The notes under the pieces: model-generated | Databases searched by the model: none | What the model was told of the DNA's origin: nothing | What the model saw: only the letters and a program-made list of their open reading frames with translations | From: Paracoccus tibetensis | Lineage (GTDB): Bacteria; Pseudomonadota; Alphaproteobacteria; Rhodobacterales; Rhodobacteraceae | NCBI RefSeq assembly: GCF_900102505.1 | Contig: NZ_FMVT01000010.1 | Location: 62,001 to 126,000 of the forward strand | Direction of reading: 5' to 3' | Length of the DNA: 64,000 nucleotides | Part shown: positions 53,161 to 61,330 of the stretch, piece after piece | How the letters are laid out: every line of letters begins with the position of its first letter | Numbering within the stretch: the first letter of the stretch is position 1 | Position numbers and translations under genes: made by a program

Positions 53161-53333
53161 CCTTTACGGGGCGGTCGGGTTTCTTGACGCGTCGTCGCGG
53201 GGCTTCTAGACGGGATATCTGGGAGAGCCGGGCGGCCTTCGCAAGAAACCTGCGAGCGCGGGCATAGCCCGCATGGGCGCCGGGCGTCAACAGAAGCAGC
53301 GGCCGGGCCCCGCAACACCGACGGAGGAGCGTG

Positions 53334-53792
53334 ATGAAGCTATCGACCAAGGGCCGCTACGCCATCATCGCCCTGACGGATCTGGCGATCGCCAAGGGCG
53401 GCGATCTGACCTCGCTGGCCGAGATCTCGAAGCGGCAGGACATCTCGCTTCCCTATCTCGAGCAGCTCTTCGTGCGACTGCGGCGCGCGGGGCTCGTCGC
53501 GTCGGTCCGCGGCCCCGGCGGCGGCTACCGCCTCGCCCGCGCGGCCGAGGCCATCCGCATCGCCGAGGTGCTGGAGGCCGTGGACGAGACGGTGAGCGCC
53601 ATGCATATCGGCGCCGGGGCGTCCGGAGGCATCTCGGGCTCGCGCGCGCAGACCCTGTCGAACCGGCTGTGGGAAAGCCTCTCGGCGCATGTCTACGTCT
53701 TCCTGCACAACCACACGCTGGCCGACGTCGCCAAGAACCAGCTTCTGCCCTGCCCGGCCCTGCCGCGCATCCTGAACGTCGTGGACGAATGA
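53334..53792 (+). CDS. iscR: Rrf2/IscR-family regulator with a single cysteine
   Basis: The 152-residue winged-helix protein starts MKLSTKGRYAIIAL and keeps LEQLFVRLRRAGLVASVRGPGGGYRLAR, the IscR DNA-binding part. Canonical IscR binds its cluster with three Cys at about 92-104; here that region reads SAMHIGAGASGGISGSR with none. The only Cys is Cys140 near the end. A single-Cys IscR has been described in Rhodobacter sphaeroides as a repressor of Fe-S genes. ATG 53334 follows GGAGGAG by 4 bases. No isc or suf genes follow here. Confidence 0.85.
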   Translation: MKLSTKGRYAIIALTDLAIAKGGDLTSLAEISKRQDISLPYLEQLFVRLRRAGLVASVRGPGGGYRLARAAEAIRIAEVLEAVDETVSAMHIGAGASGGISGSRAQTLSNRLWESLSAHVYVFLHNHTLADVAKNQLLPCPALPRILNVVDE

Positions 53793-53844
53793 CGGACAAA
53801 TAGTCCCCTTGCCCCCGCCGAAGCCGCTTCTAGAGTGGCCGGCG

Positions 53845-54432
53845 ATGCGACATGATCCTTCGGCGCCGTTCGGGCGCGACGCCCTTGCAGCCCCGCCCCG
53901 CCTCGGCGCCCGGCAGCGTGCCATCGCGCTGCTGGTCGGCGCCATGGCGGTCAAGCTTGCCTATTTCGCGGCGCTCGGCCGGCCCATTGGCTGCGACTGC
54001 GGCCTGATCTGGGCCATGCCGGACGATCCGGCGCTGAACTCGCAGGTGATGCTGGACCCCTACACGCTGATGCATCTCGTCTCGGGGATGCTGGTCATCG
54101 CGCTGGTCCGCAGGATCCGCCCGGACTGGGGGCCCTGGACACTGATGGGCGCCGCCATCGTCAGCAGCACCATCTGGGAGCTGGTCGAGAACCTGCCGCC
54201 GGTCGTGGCCGCCTTCAACTACGACCCGTTCGACCCGCTGACCTATTCCGGCGACAGCATCCTCAACGCCATGGCGGACGGGCTGGCGGTCGCCGCCGGC
54301 GCGCTCCTAGCGCTGCGGATGCGCGGCCTGCCGATCCTCATGGCCGCGCTGGCGGTCGAGATCGCCCTCTCCCTCTGGATCGCCGATGGCTTCGCCATCG
54401 GCATCTTGCGCGCCCTCGGCTTCTGGTCCTAG
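53845..54432 (+). CDS. UPF0314/DUF2585 membrane protein
   Basis: The 195-residue protein has five or so membrane segments and matches the UPF0314 pattern with GRPIGCDCGLIWAM, QVMLDPYTLMHLVSGM, STIWELVENLPPVV and GDSILNAMADGLA. This family is found mostly in Alphaproteobacteria; its role is unknown. The ATG at 53845 is used; an in-frame TTG at 53809 would add 12 unlike residues. It follows iscR by 52 bases and may be co-transcribed. Confidence 0.85.
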   Translation: MRHDPSAPFGRDALAAPPRLGARQRAIALLVGAMAVKLAYFAALGRPIGCDCGLIWAMPDDPALNSQVMLDPYTLMHLVSGMLVIALVRRIRPDWGPWTLMGAAIVSSTIWELVENLPPVVAAFNYDPFDPLTYSGDSILNAMADGLAVAAGALLALRMRGLPILMAALAVEIALSLWIADGFAIGILRALGFWS

Positions 54433-56084
54433 GCGCCCACCACCTGCCGGACGGCGAAATCCGCCGCGTCCTCGAAGGGCCGCAGGATGATGTCGGCGCC
54501 ATGGCGGCGCAGCCGCGCGCCTTCCGCATCGTGCTGCGCCGACAGCGCGATGCGGCCCGTGAAGCCCGCCGCCTTCAGCCCGTCCAGCAGCGTCAGCTGC
54601 GGATCGCTTTCCGTCAGCGCCCCCCGCTCGCGCGGCACGGCCGAGACGACCGCCCGCACCCCAGCCAAGGGCAGATGCGCCACGAATTCCGGGTCTGTCG
54701 CATCGCCATAGGCGGCGGGCTGGCCGCTGCGGCGCCAGGCCTCCAGCGCCTCGGGGTCGAAGTCGACGCCCAGCACCCTCAGGCCCCGATCCGCCAGCCG
54801 CTGCCCGATCTGCCGCCCGTAGCGCCCTAGCCCGAAGAGGATCACGTCATGCGCCCCGGCGTCGGCATCCGCGACCGCCGCCTCGGCCGTCCCCGCCCCG
54901 CGCCGCTCGAAGATGCCCAGCAGCGGCTCGCAAAGCGCGTAGAGCTTGTGCGAAAAGGTGATCATGTAGACCGAGACCGCGATGGTCACGAGGCCGACCA
55001 GCGTCACCAGCCCCATCGCCTCGGGCTGGGCATGGCCGATGGCGATCCCCATCGCCATGAAGATCAGCGAGAATTCCGAGATCTGCGCGACCGTCAGCCC
55101 GGCCAGGAACCCGGTCCGCTTGCGATAGCCGAGCGCCCCCATGATCGCCAGCACGATCAGCGGATTGCCGATCAGCACGAAGAGCGAAAGCACCAGCGCC
55201 GGCCAAAGCTGCCCGCCAAGCGCCGACAGCTCCAGCCCCGCCCCGAGGTTGATGAAGAAGAACAGCAGCAGGAAGTCCCTCAGCGACGCGAGCCGCGCGC
55301 CGATCGCCTCGCGATAGGGCGTCGAGGCCAGCGACACCCCCGCCAGCAGCCCGCCCAGCTCCTTGCCGAAGCCAAGCGCATCGCCAAGCGCCGCCAGACC
55401 CGCCGCCCAGCCCACCGCGAAGATCACCAGCAGCTCGGGCGAGCGCGACATCGGCCGCAGCAGCCGGTCGGCCCCGTGCCGGATGAACAGGACCACCAGC
55501 CCCACCATGACGATCCCGCCCAGCAGCACCAGCCCGACATCGGCAGCCGAGCCGCCCCCGCCCATCCCGACGCCCATCGCCGACAGCGTCACCATCGCCA
55601 GCACCACGAAGATGTCCTGCACGATCAGGAAGCCAAGCGCGATCTTGCCGTGCAGCGCGCCGATCTCCTGCTTGTCCGAGAGCAGCTTCACGATGATGAT
55701 GGTCGATGAAAACGTCAGCGCCACCGCCACATAGACCGAGGTCAGCGGGTCCAGCCCAAGCGCCAGGCAGATCCCGAAGCCGATCACGGCGGTGAAGCTC
55801 ACCTGCCCCAGCCCCGTCGCCACCGCGACCCGCCCAAGGCTCTGCACCAGCCCCGGGTCCAGCTTCAGCCCGACCAGGAACAGCAGCACCGCGATCGAGA
55901 TCTGGCTCAGCACCTCGATGAAATGCGTCGACTGCACCAGCCCCAGCACGTCCGGCCCCGCCAGCACCCCCACGGCGATGAAGGCCACCACCAGCGGCTG
56001 CCGCGCCAGCAGGCCCAGAAATCCCACCCCCGCCGCCAGCAGGATCAGGATGGCGATCTCGTAGAACACGCTCATCTCGGTCAA
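54429..56084 (-). CDS. Kef-type monovalent cation:proton antiporter with RCK domain
   Basis: The 551-residue protein has about 12 membrane spans (CPA2 family) and a C-terminal RCK/TrkA-N domain starting DVILFGLGRYGRQIGQRLADRG (about residue 415), with GDATDPEF for the nucleotide-binding end. It resembles KefB/YbaL, which exchange K+ or Na+ for H+ under stress. In the membrane part, STIIIVKLLSDKQE and GxxLAGVSLASTPY are family motifs. Its 3' end overlaps the end of UPF0314 by four bases (convergent). Starts at ATG 56084 or 56075. Confidence 0.93.
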   Translation of the reverse strand: MTEMSVFYEIAILILLAAGVGFLGLLARQPLVVAFIAVGVLAGPDVLGLVQSTHFIEVLSQISIAVLLFLVGLKLDPGLVQSLGRVAVATGLGQVSFTAVIGFGICLALGLDPLTSVYVAVALTFSSTIIIVKLLSDKQEIGALHGKIALGFLIVQDIFVVLAMVTLSAMGVGMGGGGSAADVGLVLLGGIVMVGLVVLFIRHGADRLLRPMSRSPELLVIFAVGWAAGLAALGDALGFGKELGGLLAGVSLASTPYREAIGARLASLRDFLLLFFFINLGAGLELSALGGQLWPALVLSLFVLIGNPLIVLAIMGALGYRKRTGFLAGLTVAQISEFSLIFMAMGIAIGHAQPEAMGLVTLVGLVTIAVSVYMITFSHKLYALCEPLLGIFERRGAGTAEAAVADADAGAHDVILFGLGRYGRQIGQRLADRGLRVLGVDFDPEALEAWRRSGQPAAYGDATDPEFVAHLPLAGVRAVVSAVPRERGALTESDPQLTLLDGLKAAGFTGRIALSAQHDAEGARLRRHGADIILRPFEDAADFAVRQVVGA

Positions 56085-56107
56085 GCGCCACCCTCCCCTG
56101 CTTTGGT

Positions 56108-56168
56108 CATCAAATATCCTCGGGGGGTCCGGGGGGCGAAGCGCCCCCGGCGGCCGCGGGACGCAAAA
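56108..56168 (-). repeat. Intergenic hairpin repeat, copy D, running into a coding end
   Basis: On the minus strand GGGGGCG/CGCCCCC (56132-56148), then GGACCCCCCGAGGATATTTGATGA. It matches copy C closely around the hairpin. The stop codon of the ArsC-like gene (56110-56112) is inside the element, so its last 17-18 codons are repeat sequence. Confidence 0.78.
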
Positions 56169-56514
56169 CCACCTCGAACACCCGCTCCTTCGGCCGGCAC
56201 AGCACCGCGCCGCCGGGCGAGAACACCACCGGCCGCTCGATCAGCAACGGATACCGCGCCATGGCCGCGATCAGCGCCGCCTCGTCCAGCGTCGCGTCCG
56301 CCAGCCCCAGCTCCCGATACAGCGGCTCCTTGCGCCGCAGCAGGTCCCGCGCGCCGATCCCGAGTTGCGCCAGCGCCGCGCGCAGCTCGGCCTCCGAGGG
56401 CGGATCAGCCGCGTAATCTCGCACCTCCGGCTCGATCCCCGCCTCGCGCAGCGCGCCCAGCACGAAGCGCGAGGTCGAGCAGGTCGGCTTGTGCCAGATG
56501 ACCCACCCGCTCAT
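56110..56514 (-). CDS. ArsC-family protein (arsenate reductase-like) with a repeat-derived tail
   Basis: The 134-residue protein has the ArsC/Spx thioredoxin-like fold: active Cys12 in HKPTCSTSR, then LLRRKEPLYRELGL and LIERPVVFSPGGAVLCRP, the family's Arg-loop equivalent. Family members end near residue 115; here residues 117-134 (RPAAAGGASPPGPPEDI) are encoded by repeat copy D. It overlaps the start of the Lrp-type gene upstream by four bases. No other arsenic genes are near, so a general glutaredoxin-like or arsenate reduction role is possible. Confidence 0.88.
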   Translation of the reverse strand: MSGWVIWHKPTCSTSRFVLGALREAGIEPEVRDYAADPPSEAELRAALAQLGIGARDLLRRKEPLYRELGLADATLDEAALIAAMARYPLLIERPVVFSPGGAVLCRPKERVFEVVLRPAAAGGASPPGPPEDI

Positions 56515-57023
56515 CGCCCGGCCTGCGGGATCGGCAGGGCGCTCGTCGCCTTGATCTCCTCCATCGACAGCAGCGCGGTGACGTTGTGGATCTTCACCTC
56601 GCCGATCAGCGACTGGTAGAAGCGGTCATAGGCCCGCGCGTTCTTTACCTGCACCTTCAGGATATAGTCGATGTCGCCCGCCAGCCGGTGCGCCTCGACC
56701 ACCTCCTCGCGCTCGCGCAGGGCCTTGAGGAAGCGCGCGGCCCAGTCCTTGTCATGCTCGCTCGTGCGGATCAGGACGAAGAAGCAGGCCTCCAGCCCCA
56801 GCGCGTTAGGGTCCAGAATCGCCACCTGACGGCGGATCACCCCGGCCTCGCGCAGCTTGCGGATCCGGTTCCAGACCGGCGTCTTCGAGGCCCCCACCCG
56901 GTCGGCGATCTGGTCCAGCGACAGGCTCGCATCCTGCTGCAGCAGGGACAGAATCTTGCGGTCCACCTCGTCCAGCCGGACAGGCGTTTGCGGGTTGGTC
57001 AAATCTGCGGAACCCGGTTCCAT
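56511..57023 (-). CDS. Lrp/AsnC-family transcriptional regulator
   Basis: The 170-residue protein has an N-terminal helix-turn-helix (LDEVDRKILSLLQQDASLSLDQIADRVGASKTPVWNRIRKL) and a C-terminal ligand-sensing RAM domain with the pattern AHRLAGDIDYILKVQVKNARAYDRF. It is divergent from the sulfate reduction operon, with 102 bases between the starts, so it is a candidate regulator of that operon and itself. The first 18 residues before the HTH are extra. The effector is probably an amino acid or sulfur compound; this is inferred. Confidence 0.92.
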   Translation of the reverse strand: MEPGSADLTNPQTPVRLDEVDRKILSLLQQDASLSLDQIADRVGASKTPVWNRIRKLREAGVIRRQVAILDPNALGLEACFFVLIRTSEHDKDWAARFLKALREREEVVEAHRLAGDIDYILKVQVKNARAYDRFYQSLIGEVKIHNVTALLSMEEIKATSALPIPQAGR

Positions 57024-57073
57024 CGGCGAAACCCTCTTGCGGCCTTCATCCTTATTTCGCAGCGGGACTCGCA

Positions 57074-57101
57074 AGAATCCAGAACGAAATTCTATATAGA
57101 A
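57074..57101. promoter_or_regulatory. Candidate promoter/operator of the sulfate assimilation operon
   Basis: TTCTATATAGAA (57090-57101) is a perfect 12-base palindrome 24 bases before the DUF2849 start, containing a TATATA that could be a -10 box. AGAAT at 57074-57078 pairs with ATTCT at 57089-57093. This AT-rich patch is alone in a GC-rich gap between the Lrp-type regulator and its likely target operon, so it fits an Lrp-type binding site. Confidence 0.5.
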
Positions 57102-57125
57102 CAGACCAACGGAAAGGTCCGACCG

Positions 57126-57464
57126 ATGAGCAAAGCCTTCACCCCGAAGCCCGGCCGACCGGGCGTCATCACCGCAAACGACCTGCGCGAAGGCTTCAAC
57201 GTCTGGATGTGCGAGGAGGGCTGGACCCCCGACCCCCGCCAGGCGACGCTCTACGAGGACGAGGCCATCGCCGAGCTGGCGCTGCTGAAGGCGGTCGGGC
57301 AGTCGGACAAGGTCGTCGGCCCCTACCTGGTCGAGGCCAAGGCCGGCCCGAACGGCCCCGAGCCGGTCCATTTCCGCGAGGCCTTCCGCCAGAAGGGCCC
57401 CTCGAACTATTTCCACGGCATCCAGGCCGATTGCGCCCAGAAACCGGAGAGCGCCAATGTTTGA
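57126..57464 (+). CDS. DUF2849 protein of the sulfate assimilation operon
   Basis: The 112-residue protein matches the DUF2849 pattern (GVITANDLREGFNVWM, LYEDEAIAELALLKAV, VGPYLVEA, GPEPVHFREAFRQKGPSNYFHG). It always sits just before a sulfite reductase in alphaproteobacteria, so it is likely to help that enzyme, though how is unknown. GGAAAGG lies 8 bases before ATG 57126. Its last 8 bases overlap the start of the reductase. In relatives, siroheme synthase cysG often precedes it; here it does not. Confidence 0.9.
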   Translation: MSKAFTPKPGRPGVITANDLREGFNVWMCEEGWTPDPRQATLYEDEAIAELALLKAVGQSDKVVGPYLVEAKAGPNGPEPVHFREAFRQKGPSNYFHGIQADCAQKPESANV

Positions 57465-59115
57465 CGTCCGCCCCGTCGAGACCGACTACGTCCAGCACCG
57501 CGCGGCGCAGTTCCGTGCCCAGGTCGCCCGGCGCCTCGACGGCAGCCTGACGGAAGAGGAATTCCGCCCGCTGCGCCTGATGAACGGCGTCTACCTGCAG
57601 CTGCACGCCTACATGCTGCGGGTCGCTATCCCCTACGGCACGATCAGCCCCGACCAGATGCGGACCCTCGCCCATCTGGCCGAGACCTATGACAAGGGCT
57701 ACGGCCACTGGACCACGCGCCAGAACATCCAGTTCAACTGGCCCAAGCTCGTGGACATCCCGGACATGCTGGACGCGCTGGCCGCCGTCGGCATGCACGC
57801 GATCCAGACCAGCGGCAACACGATCCGCAATGTGACCACCGACGCCTTCGCCGGCGCCGCCTTCGACGAGGTCGCGGACCCCCGCCCCTATGCCGAGCTG
57901 CTGCGCAGCTGGTCGACCGACCATGCCGAGTTCCAGTTCCTGCCGCGCAAGTTCAAGATCGCCATCTCCAGCGGCGCCAAGGACCGCGCGGTCATCGCGG
58001 CCCATGACATCGGCCTGCGCCTGATCGAGCGCGGCGGCAAGACCGGCTTCGAGGTCTGGATCGGCGGCGGTCTCGGCCGCACCCCCCTACTGGGCCAGGT
58101 CGTCCGCGACTTCCTGCCCGAGGAGGACCTGCTGCCCTACGTCGAGGCGATCATCGCGACCTACAACCTCAGCGGCCGCCGCGACAACAAGTACAAGGCC
58201 CGTATCAAGATCACCGTGCTCGAGCGCGGTCTCGACACGATGCGCGCCGAGATCGAGGAAGAGTTCAAGGCCCGCCGCCGCGACTTCCACGGCGCCGACC
58301 GCGAGGCGCTCGCGATCTTCAAGGACCGCTTCCGCGCGCCCTCGTTCCGCAACGCGCCGGTCGACGGCTTTGAGGCCGAGCGCGCCGCGAACGCTGCCTT
58401 CCGCAGCTGGACCGACACGAACCTGCATCCGCACCGCGTCGACGGCTATGCCAGCGTCGTCGTGACCTTCAAGGCGCCCGGCCAGACGCCCGGCGACGCC
58501 TCGGCCGAACAGATGCGCCTGCTGGCCGACCTGGCCGAGCGCTACGGCCACCACGACCTGCGCGTGATGCACGACCAGAACGTCGCGCTGCCCCATGTCC
58601 ACAAGTCGGACCTGCCCGCGCTCTACGCGGCGCTGAAGGAGGCGGGGCTTGCGACGGCCAATGCAGGCCTGACCAGCGACATCATCGCCTGCCCCGGCAT
58701 GGACTACTGCGCGCTGGCCACCGCCCGCTCGATCCCCATCGCCGAGGAGATCGCCGACCACTTCCGCGCCGCCGGGCTGGAGGAAGAGATCGGAAACCTC
58801 AACATCCGCATCTCGGGCTGCATCAATGCCTGCGGGCATCACCATCTGGGCCATATCGGCATCCTCGGCCTCGACCGGGCGGGGGTGGAAAACTACCAGA
58901 TCACGCTCGGCGGCGATGCCTACGACATCCCCGCCATCGGCGAGCGTGCGGGCGCGGGCTTCCCGGCCGAAGAGGTCGTGCCGGCCATCGACCGCCTGCT
59001 GCGCGCCTATCTGGAGGTCCGCGAGGACGCCTCGGAACGCTTCATCGACGCCTATCGCCGGCTCGGCCAAGCGCCGTTCAAGGCCGCCCTTTACCCGGCG
59101 CAAGCCGATGCTTGA
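57457..59115 (+). CDS. cysI: Nitrite/sulfite reductase (sulfite reductase hemoprotein)
   Basis: The 552-residue enzyme reduces sulfite to sulfide with electrons probably from ferredoxin. It has two ferredoxin-like half-domains and two siroheme/4Fe-4S domains. The cluster ligands are in CPGMDYC and SGCINACGHHHLGH. TGNTIRNVTTD-like and GGLGRTPLLG are further family motifs. The neighbouring cysH and DUF934 genes support the sulfite role over nitrite. The stop overlaps cysH by eight bases. A ferredoxin-NADP reductase gene downstream could supply electrons. Confidence 0.93.
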   Translation: MFDVRPVETDYVQHRAAQFRAQVARRLDGSLTEEEFRPLRLMNGVYLQLHAYMLRVAIPYGTISPDQMRTLAHLAETYDKGYGHWTTRQNIQFNWPKLVDIPDMLDALAAVGMHAIQTSGNTIRNVTTDAFAGAAFDEVADPRPYAELLRSWSTDHAEFQFLPRKFKIAISSGAKDRAVIAAHDIGLRLIERGGKTGFEVWIGGGLGRTPLLGQVVRDFLPEEDLLPYVEAIIATYNLSGRRDNKYKARIKITVLERGLDTMRAEIEEEFKARRRDFHGADREALAIFKDRFRAPSFRNAPVDGFEAERAANAAFRSWTDTNLHPHRVDGYASVVVTFKAPGQTPGDASAEQMRLLADLAERYGHHDLRVMHDQNVALPHVHKSDLPALYAALKEAGLATANAGLTSDIIACPGMDYCALATARSIPIAEEIADHFRAAGLEEEIGNLNIRISGCINACGHHHLGHIGILGLDRAGVENYQITLGGDAYDIPAIGERAGAGFPAEEVVPAIDRLLRAYLEVREDASERFIDAYRRLGQAPFKAALYPAQADA

Positions 59116-59839
59116 CGGCAACCTCGACACGCGGGCGGGGCGGCTGAACGACCGCTACCGCCACCATGCGGCGATCGAGGTCCTGCGCCGCGCCGTCACC
59201 GATCCCGACCTGGGCAAGGTCGCGCTGGTCTCGTCCTTCGGGGCGGAATCGGTCGTGCTGCTGCACATGGTCAGCAAGGTGGCGCCGGGCCTGCCGGTCC
59301 TCTTCATCGACACGCAGATGCTGTTCCCCGAGACGCTGGACTACCAGCGCGAGGTCGCGGCGAAGCTGGGCTTGACCAACGTGCAGGTCATCACGGCCTC
59401 CGAAGCCGAGATCGCCGCGCATGACCCGGACGGCACGCTGCATAAGGTGAACCCGGACGCCTGCTGCGACTTCCGCAAGACGGTGCCGCTGGAGCGCGTT
59501 TTGTCGGGCTATGACGCCTGGATCACCGGCCGCAAGCGCTTCCAGAACGGCCAGCGCGCCGCGCTGGAGTTTTTCGAGCCGGAACCCCCGGCCCGCCTGC
59601 GCGTCAATCCGCTGGCGCATTGGCGGCCGGAGGACGTGCAGGACTACATGATCGAGAACCGCCTGCCCCGTCATCCGCTGGTCGCCAAGGGCTACCCGTC
59701 CATCGGCTGCGCGCCCTGCACCTCGCCCGTGGCGCCGGGGGAAGATCCCCGCTCGGGCCGCTGGCGCGGGCAGGAGAAATCCGAGTGCGGCATCCACTTC
59801 ATCGGCGGGCGCATGGTCCGCGGAAAGGTCTCGGCATGA
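59108..59839 (+). CDS. cysH: Adenylyl-sulfate (APS) reductase, 4Fe-4S type
   Basis: The 243-residue enzyme reduces APS (or PAPS) to sulfite. It has the PP-loop motif SSFGAES (42-48), the paired cysteines Cys119-Cys120 in ACCDFRK and Cys201/Cys204 in GCAPC, which bind a 4Fe-4S cluster and mark the APS-preferring form, and the catalytic Cys227 in ECGIH. The PAPS-only enzymes lack the first four. It overlaps cysI before it and DUF934 after it, so all are one unit. Confidence 0.93.
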   Translation: MLDGNLDTRAGRLNDRYRHHAAIEVLRRAVTDPDLGKVALVSSFGAESVVLLHMVSKVAPGLPVLFIDTQMLFPETLDYQREVAAKLGLTNVQVITASEAEIAAHDPDGTLHKVNPDACCDFRKTVPLERVLSGYDAWITGRKRFQNGQRAALEFFEPEPPARLRVNPLAHWRPEDVQDYMIENRLPRHPLVAKGYPSIGCAPCTSPVAPGEDPRSGRWRGQEKSECGIHFIGGRMVRGKVSA

Positions 59840-60222
59840 GCGAGCAACTGAACAGCCAGCCCGTCCTCGCCCGCGACGACGGCTTCCATCCGCTGGACCG
59901 CGAGGCGACCGTCACATTGGCGCCCGATACGCCGCTGGCTGATCTCGAGCAGCATCTGGACCGAGAGCTGCTGGCCATCGACTTTCCCAGCTTCAGCGAC
60001 GGGCGCGGCTTCAGCCTCGCCCGCCGCCTGCGCGAGCTGGGCTACAAGGGGCGCCTGCGCGCCACCGGCCGGCTGATCGCGGACCAATACGCCATGGCCC
60101 GCCGGGTCGGCTTCGACGAGGTGCAGGTCGCGCCCGACATCGCCGCCCGCCAGCCGCAGGATCAATGGCGCGCCCGCGCCGACTGGAAGGACTGGGATCA
60201 CCGCGCCACCTTGGCGGGTTGA
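59836..60222 (+). CDS. DUF934 family protein of the sulfate assimilation operon
   Basis: The 128-residue protein matches DUF934 (IDFPSFSDGRGFSLARRLRELGYKGRLRATGRLIADQYAMARRVGFDEV). It always accompanies cysI/cysH in proteobacteria and has been called an oxidoreductase-like or assembly factor, but its activity is unknown. ATG overlaps the cysH stop (ATGA). It is 40 bases before the ferredoxin-NADP reductase gene. Confidence 0.9.
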   Translation: MSEQLNSQPVLARDDGFHPLDREATVTLAPDTPLADLEQHLDRELLAIDFPSFSDGRGFSLARRLRELGYKGRLRATGRLIADQYAMARRVGFDEVQVAPDIAARQPQDQWRARADWKDWDHRATLAG

Positions 60223-60262
60223 CGCCCACTCCGCTTCCCCAGATAGACGACAAGGACCCTAC

Positions 60263-61111
60263 ATGACGCTGGATATTCCCGTGACCGAGCCCGTGACCGA
60301 GGCTGCCAAGGCCAAGCCGACCCTTCCCGACGCCGCCACCGTGACGGCGGTGAAGCACTGGACCGACAGCCTGTTCTCGTTCCGCGTGACCCGGCCGGCG
60401 TCCCTGCGCTTCCGCTCGGGCGAATTCGTGATGATCGGCCTGCCCGGCGACAACGGCAAGCCGATCCTGCGAGCCTATTCCATAGCCTCGCCGAATTGGG
60501 ACGACGAGCTGGAATTCTATTCCATCAAGGTGCCGGACGGGCCGCTGACCTCGCGCCTCCAGCACATCAAGCCCGGCGACCAGATCATCCTGCGCCCCAA
60601 GCCCGTCGGCACGCTGGTCCTCGACGCGCTGCTGCCCGGCAAGCGGCTGTGGTTCCTGGCGACCGGCACCGGCATCGCGCCCTTCGCCAGCCTCATGCGC
60701 GATCCCGAGACCTACGAGCGCTTCGAGCAGGTCATCATGATGCACACCTGCCGCACCGCGGACGAGCTGACCTATGGCGCCGAGCTTGTCGCGAACCTGC
60801 GGACCGACCCGCTGCTGACCGAGATCTATGGCGACGATTTTGCCAAGCGCCTGCTCTACTACCCGACCACGACGCGGGAAGCCTCGCCGCTGATGGGCCG
60901 GATCACGGACAACATCGCCTCGGGCAAGGTGCTGGCCGATCTGGGCCTGCCGCCGATCAACCCGGCCGAGGATCGCGCGATGATCTGCGGCAGCCTGGCC
61001 TTCAACGTGGATGTGAAGGCGGTGCTGGAGGGGCTGGGCCTGAACGAAGGCGCGAACTCGGACCCACGCGAATTCGTGGTCGAGAAGGCCTTCGTCGGCG
61101 ACGGCGTCTGA
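60263..61111 (+). CDS. fpr: Ferredoxin--NADP reductase
   Basis: The 282-residue FAD enzyme links NADPH to ferredoxin or flavodoxin. The FAD site reads LRAYSIASPNWDDELEFYSIKV, the NADPH site LWFLATGTGIAPFASLM, and the end MICGSLAFN. It belongs to the alphaproteobacterial subgroup. Following sulfite reductase genes by 40 bases, it likely supplies electrons via ferredoxin to CysI. A terminator follows. Confidence 0.95.
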   Translation: MTLDIPVTEPVTEAAKAKPTLPDAATVTAVKHWTDSLFSFRVTRPASLRFRSGEFVMIGLPGDNGKPILRAYSIASPNWDDELEFYSIKVPDGPLTSRLQHIKPGDQIILRPKPVGTLVLDALLPGKRLWFLATGTGIAPFASLMRDPETYERFEQVIMMHTCRTADELTYGAELVANLRTDPLLTEIYGDDFAKRLLYYPTTTREASPLMGRITDNIASGKVLADLGLPPINPAEDRAMICGSLAFNVDVKAVLEGLGLNEGANSDPREFVVEKAFVGDGV

Positions 61112-61142
61112 GGCCGCGCGCCCAGCCCTTGCGGCTTTCTTC

Positions 61143-61168
61143 AAGGGCGGCCCTAGGGCCGCCCTTTC
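61143..61168 (+). terminator. Intrinsic terminator after fpr
   Basis: AAGGGCGGCCC and GGGCCGCCCTT are perfect inverted repeats with a TA loop, followed by T. They lie 31 bases after the fpr stop and end the sulfate-assimilation unit. The tail is short. The rest of the gap to 61330 shows no gene. Confidence 0.7.
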
Positions 61169-61330
61169 ACATGCGCGGCTGCGACGGCCTGTAGCGGCTT
61201 CGCGAGCCGGCGTGACGCAAGCGCTAACGCGTCGGCTGATCGCGCGGCGAACACGCGCTTGTGGGGAACCCTTCTGTTTCCAGCCTGTTAGGTGGTCAAC
61301 CAGATGACGATCCTTCGGGAAGGAGAACCC

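Noticed and set aside
53809-53844. TTG start at 53809 for the UPF0314 gene
   Set aside because: It would add 12 residues unlike the family and has no clear ribosome site; ATG 53845 fits the family length better.
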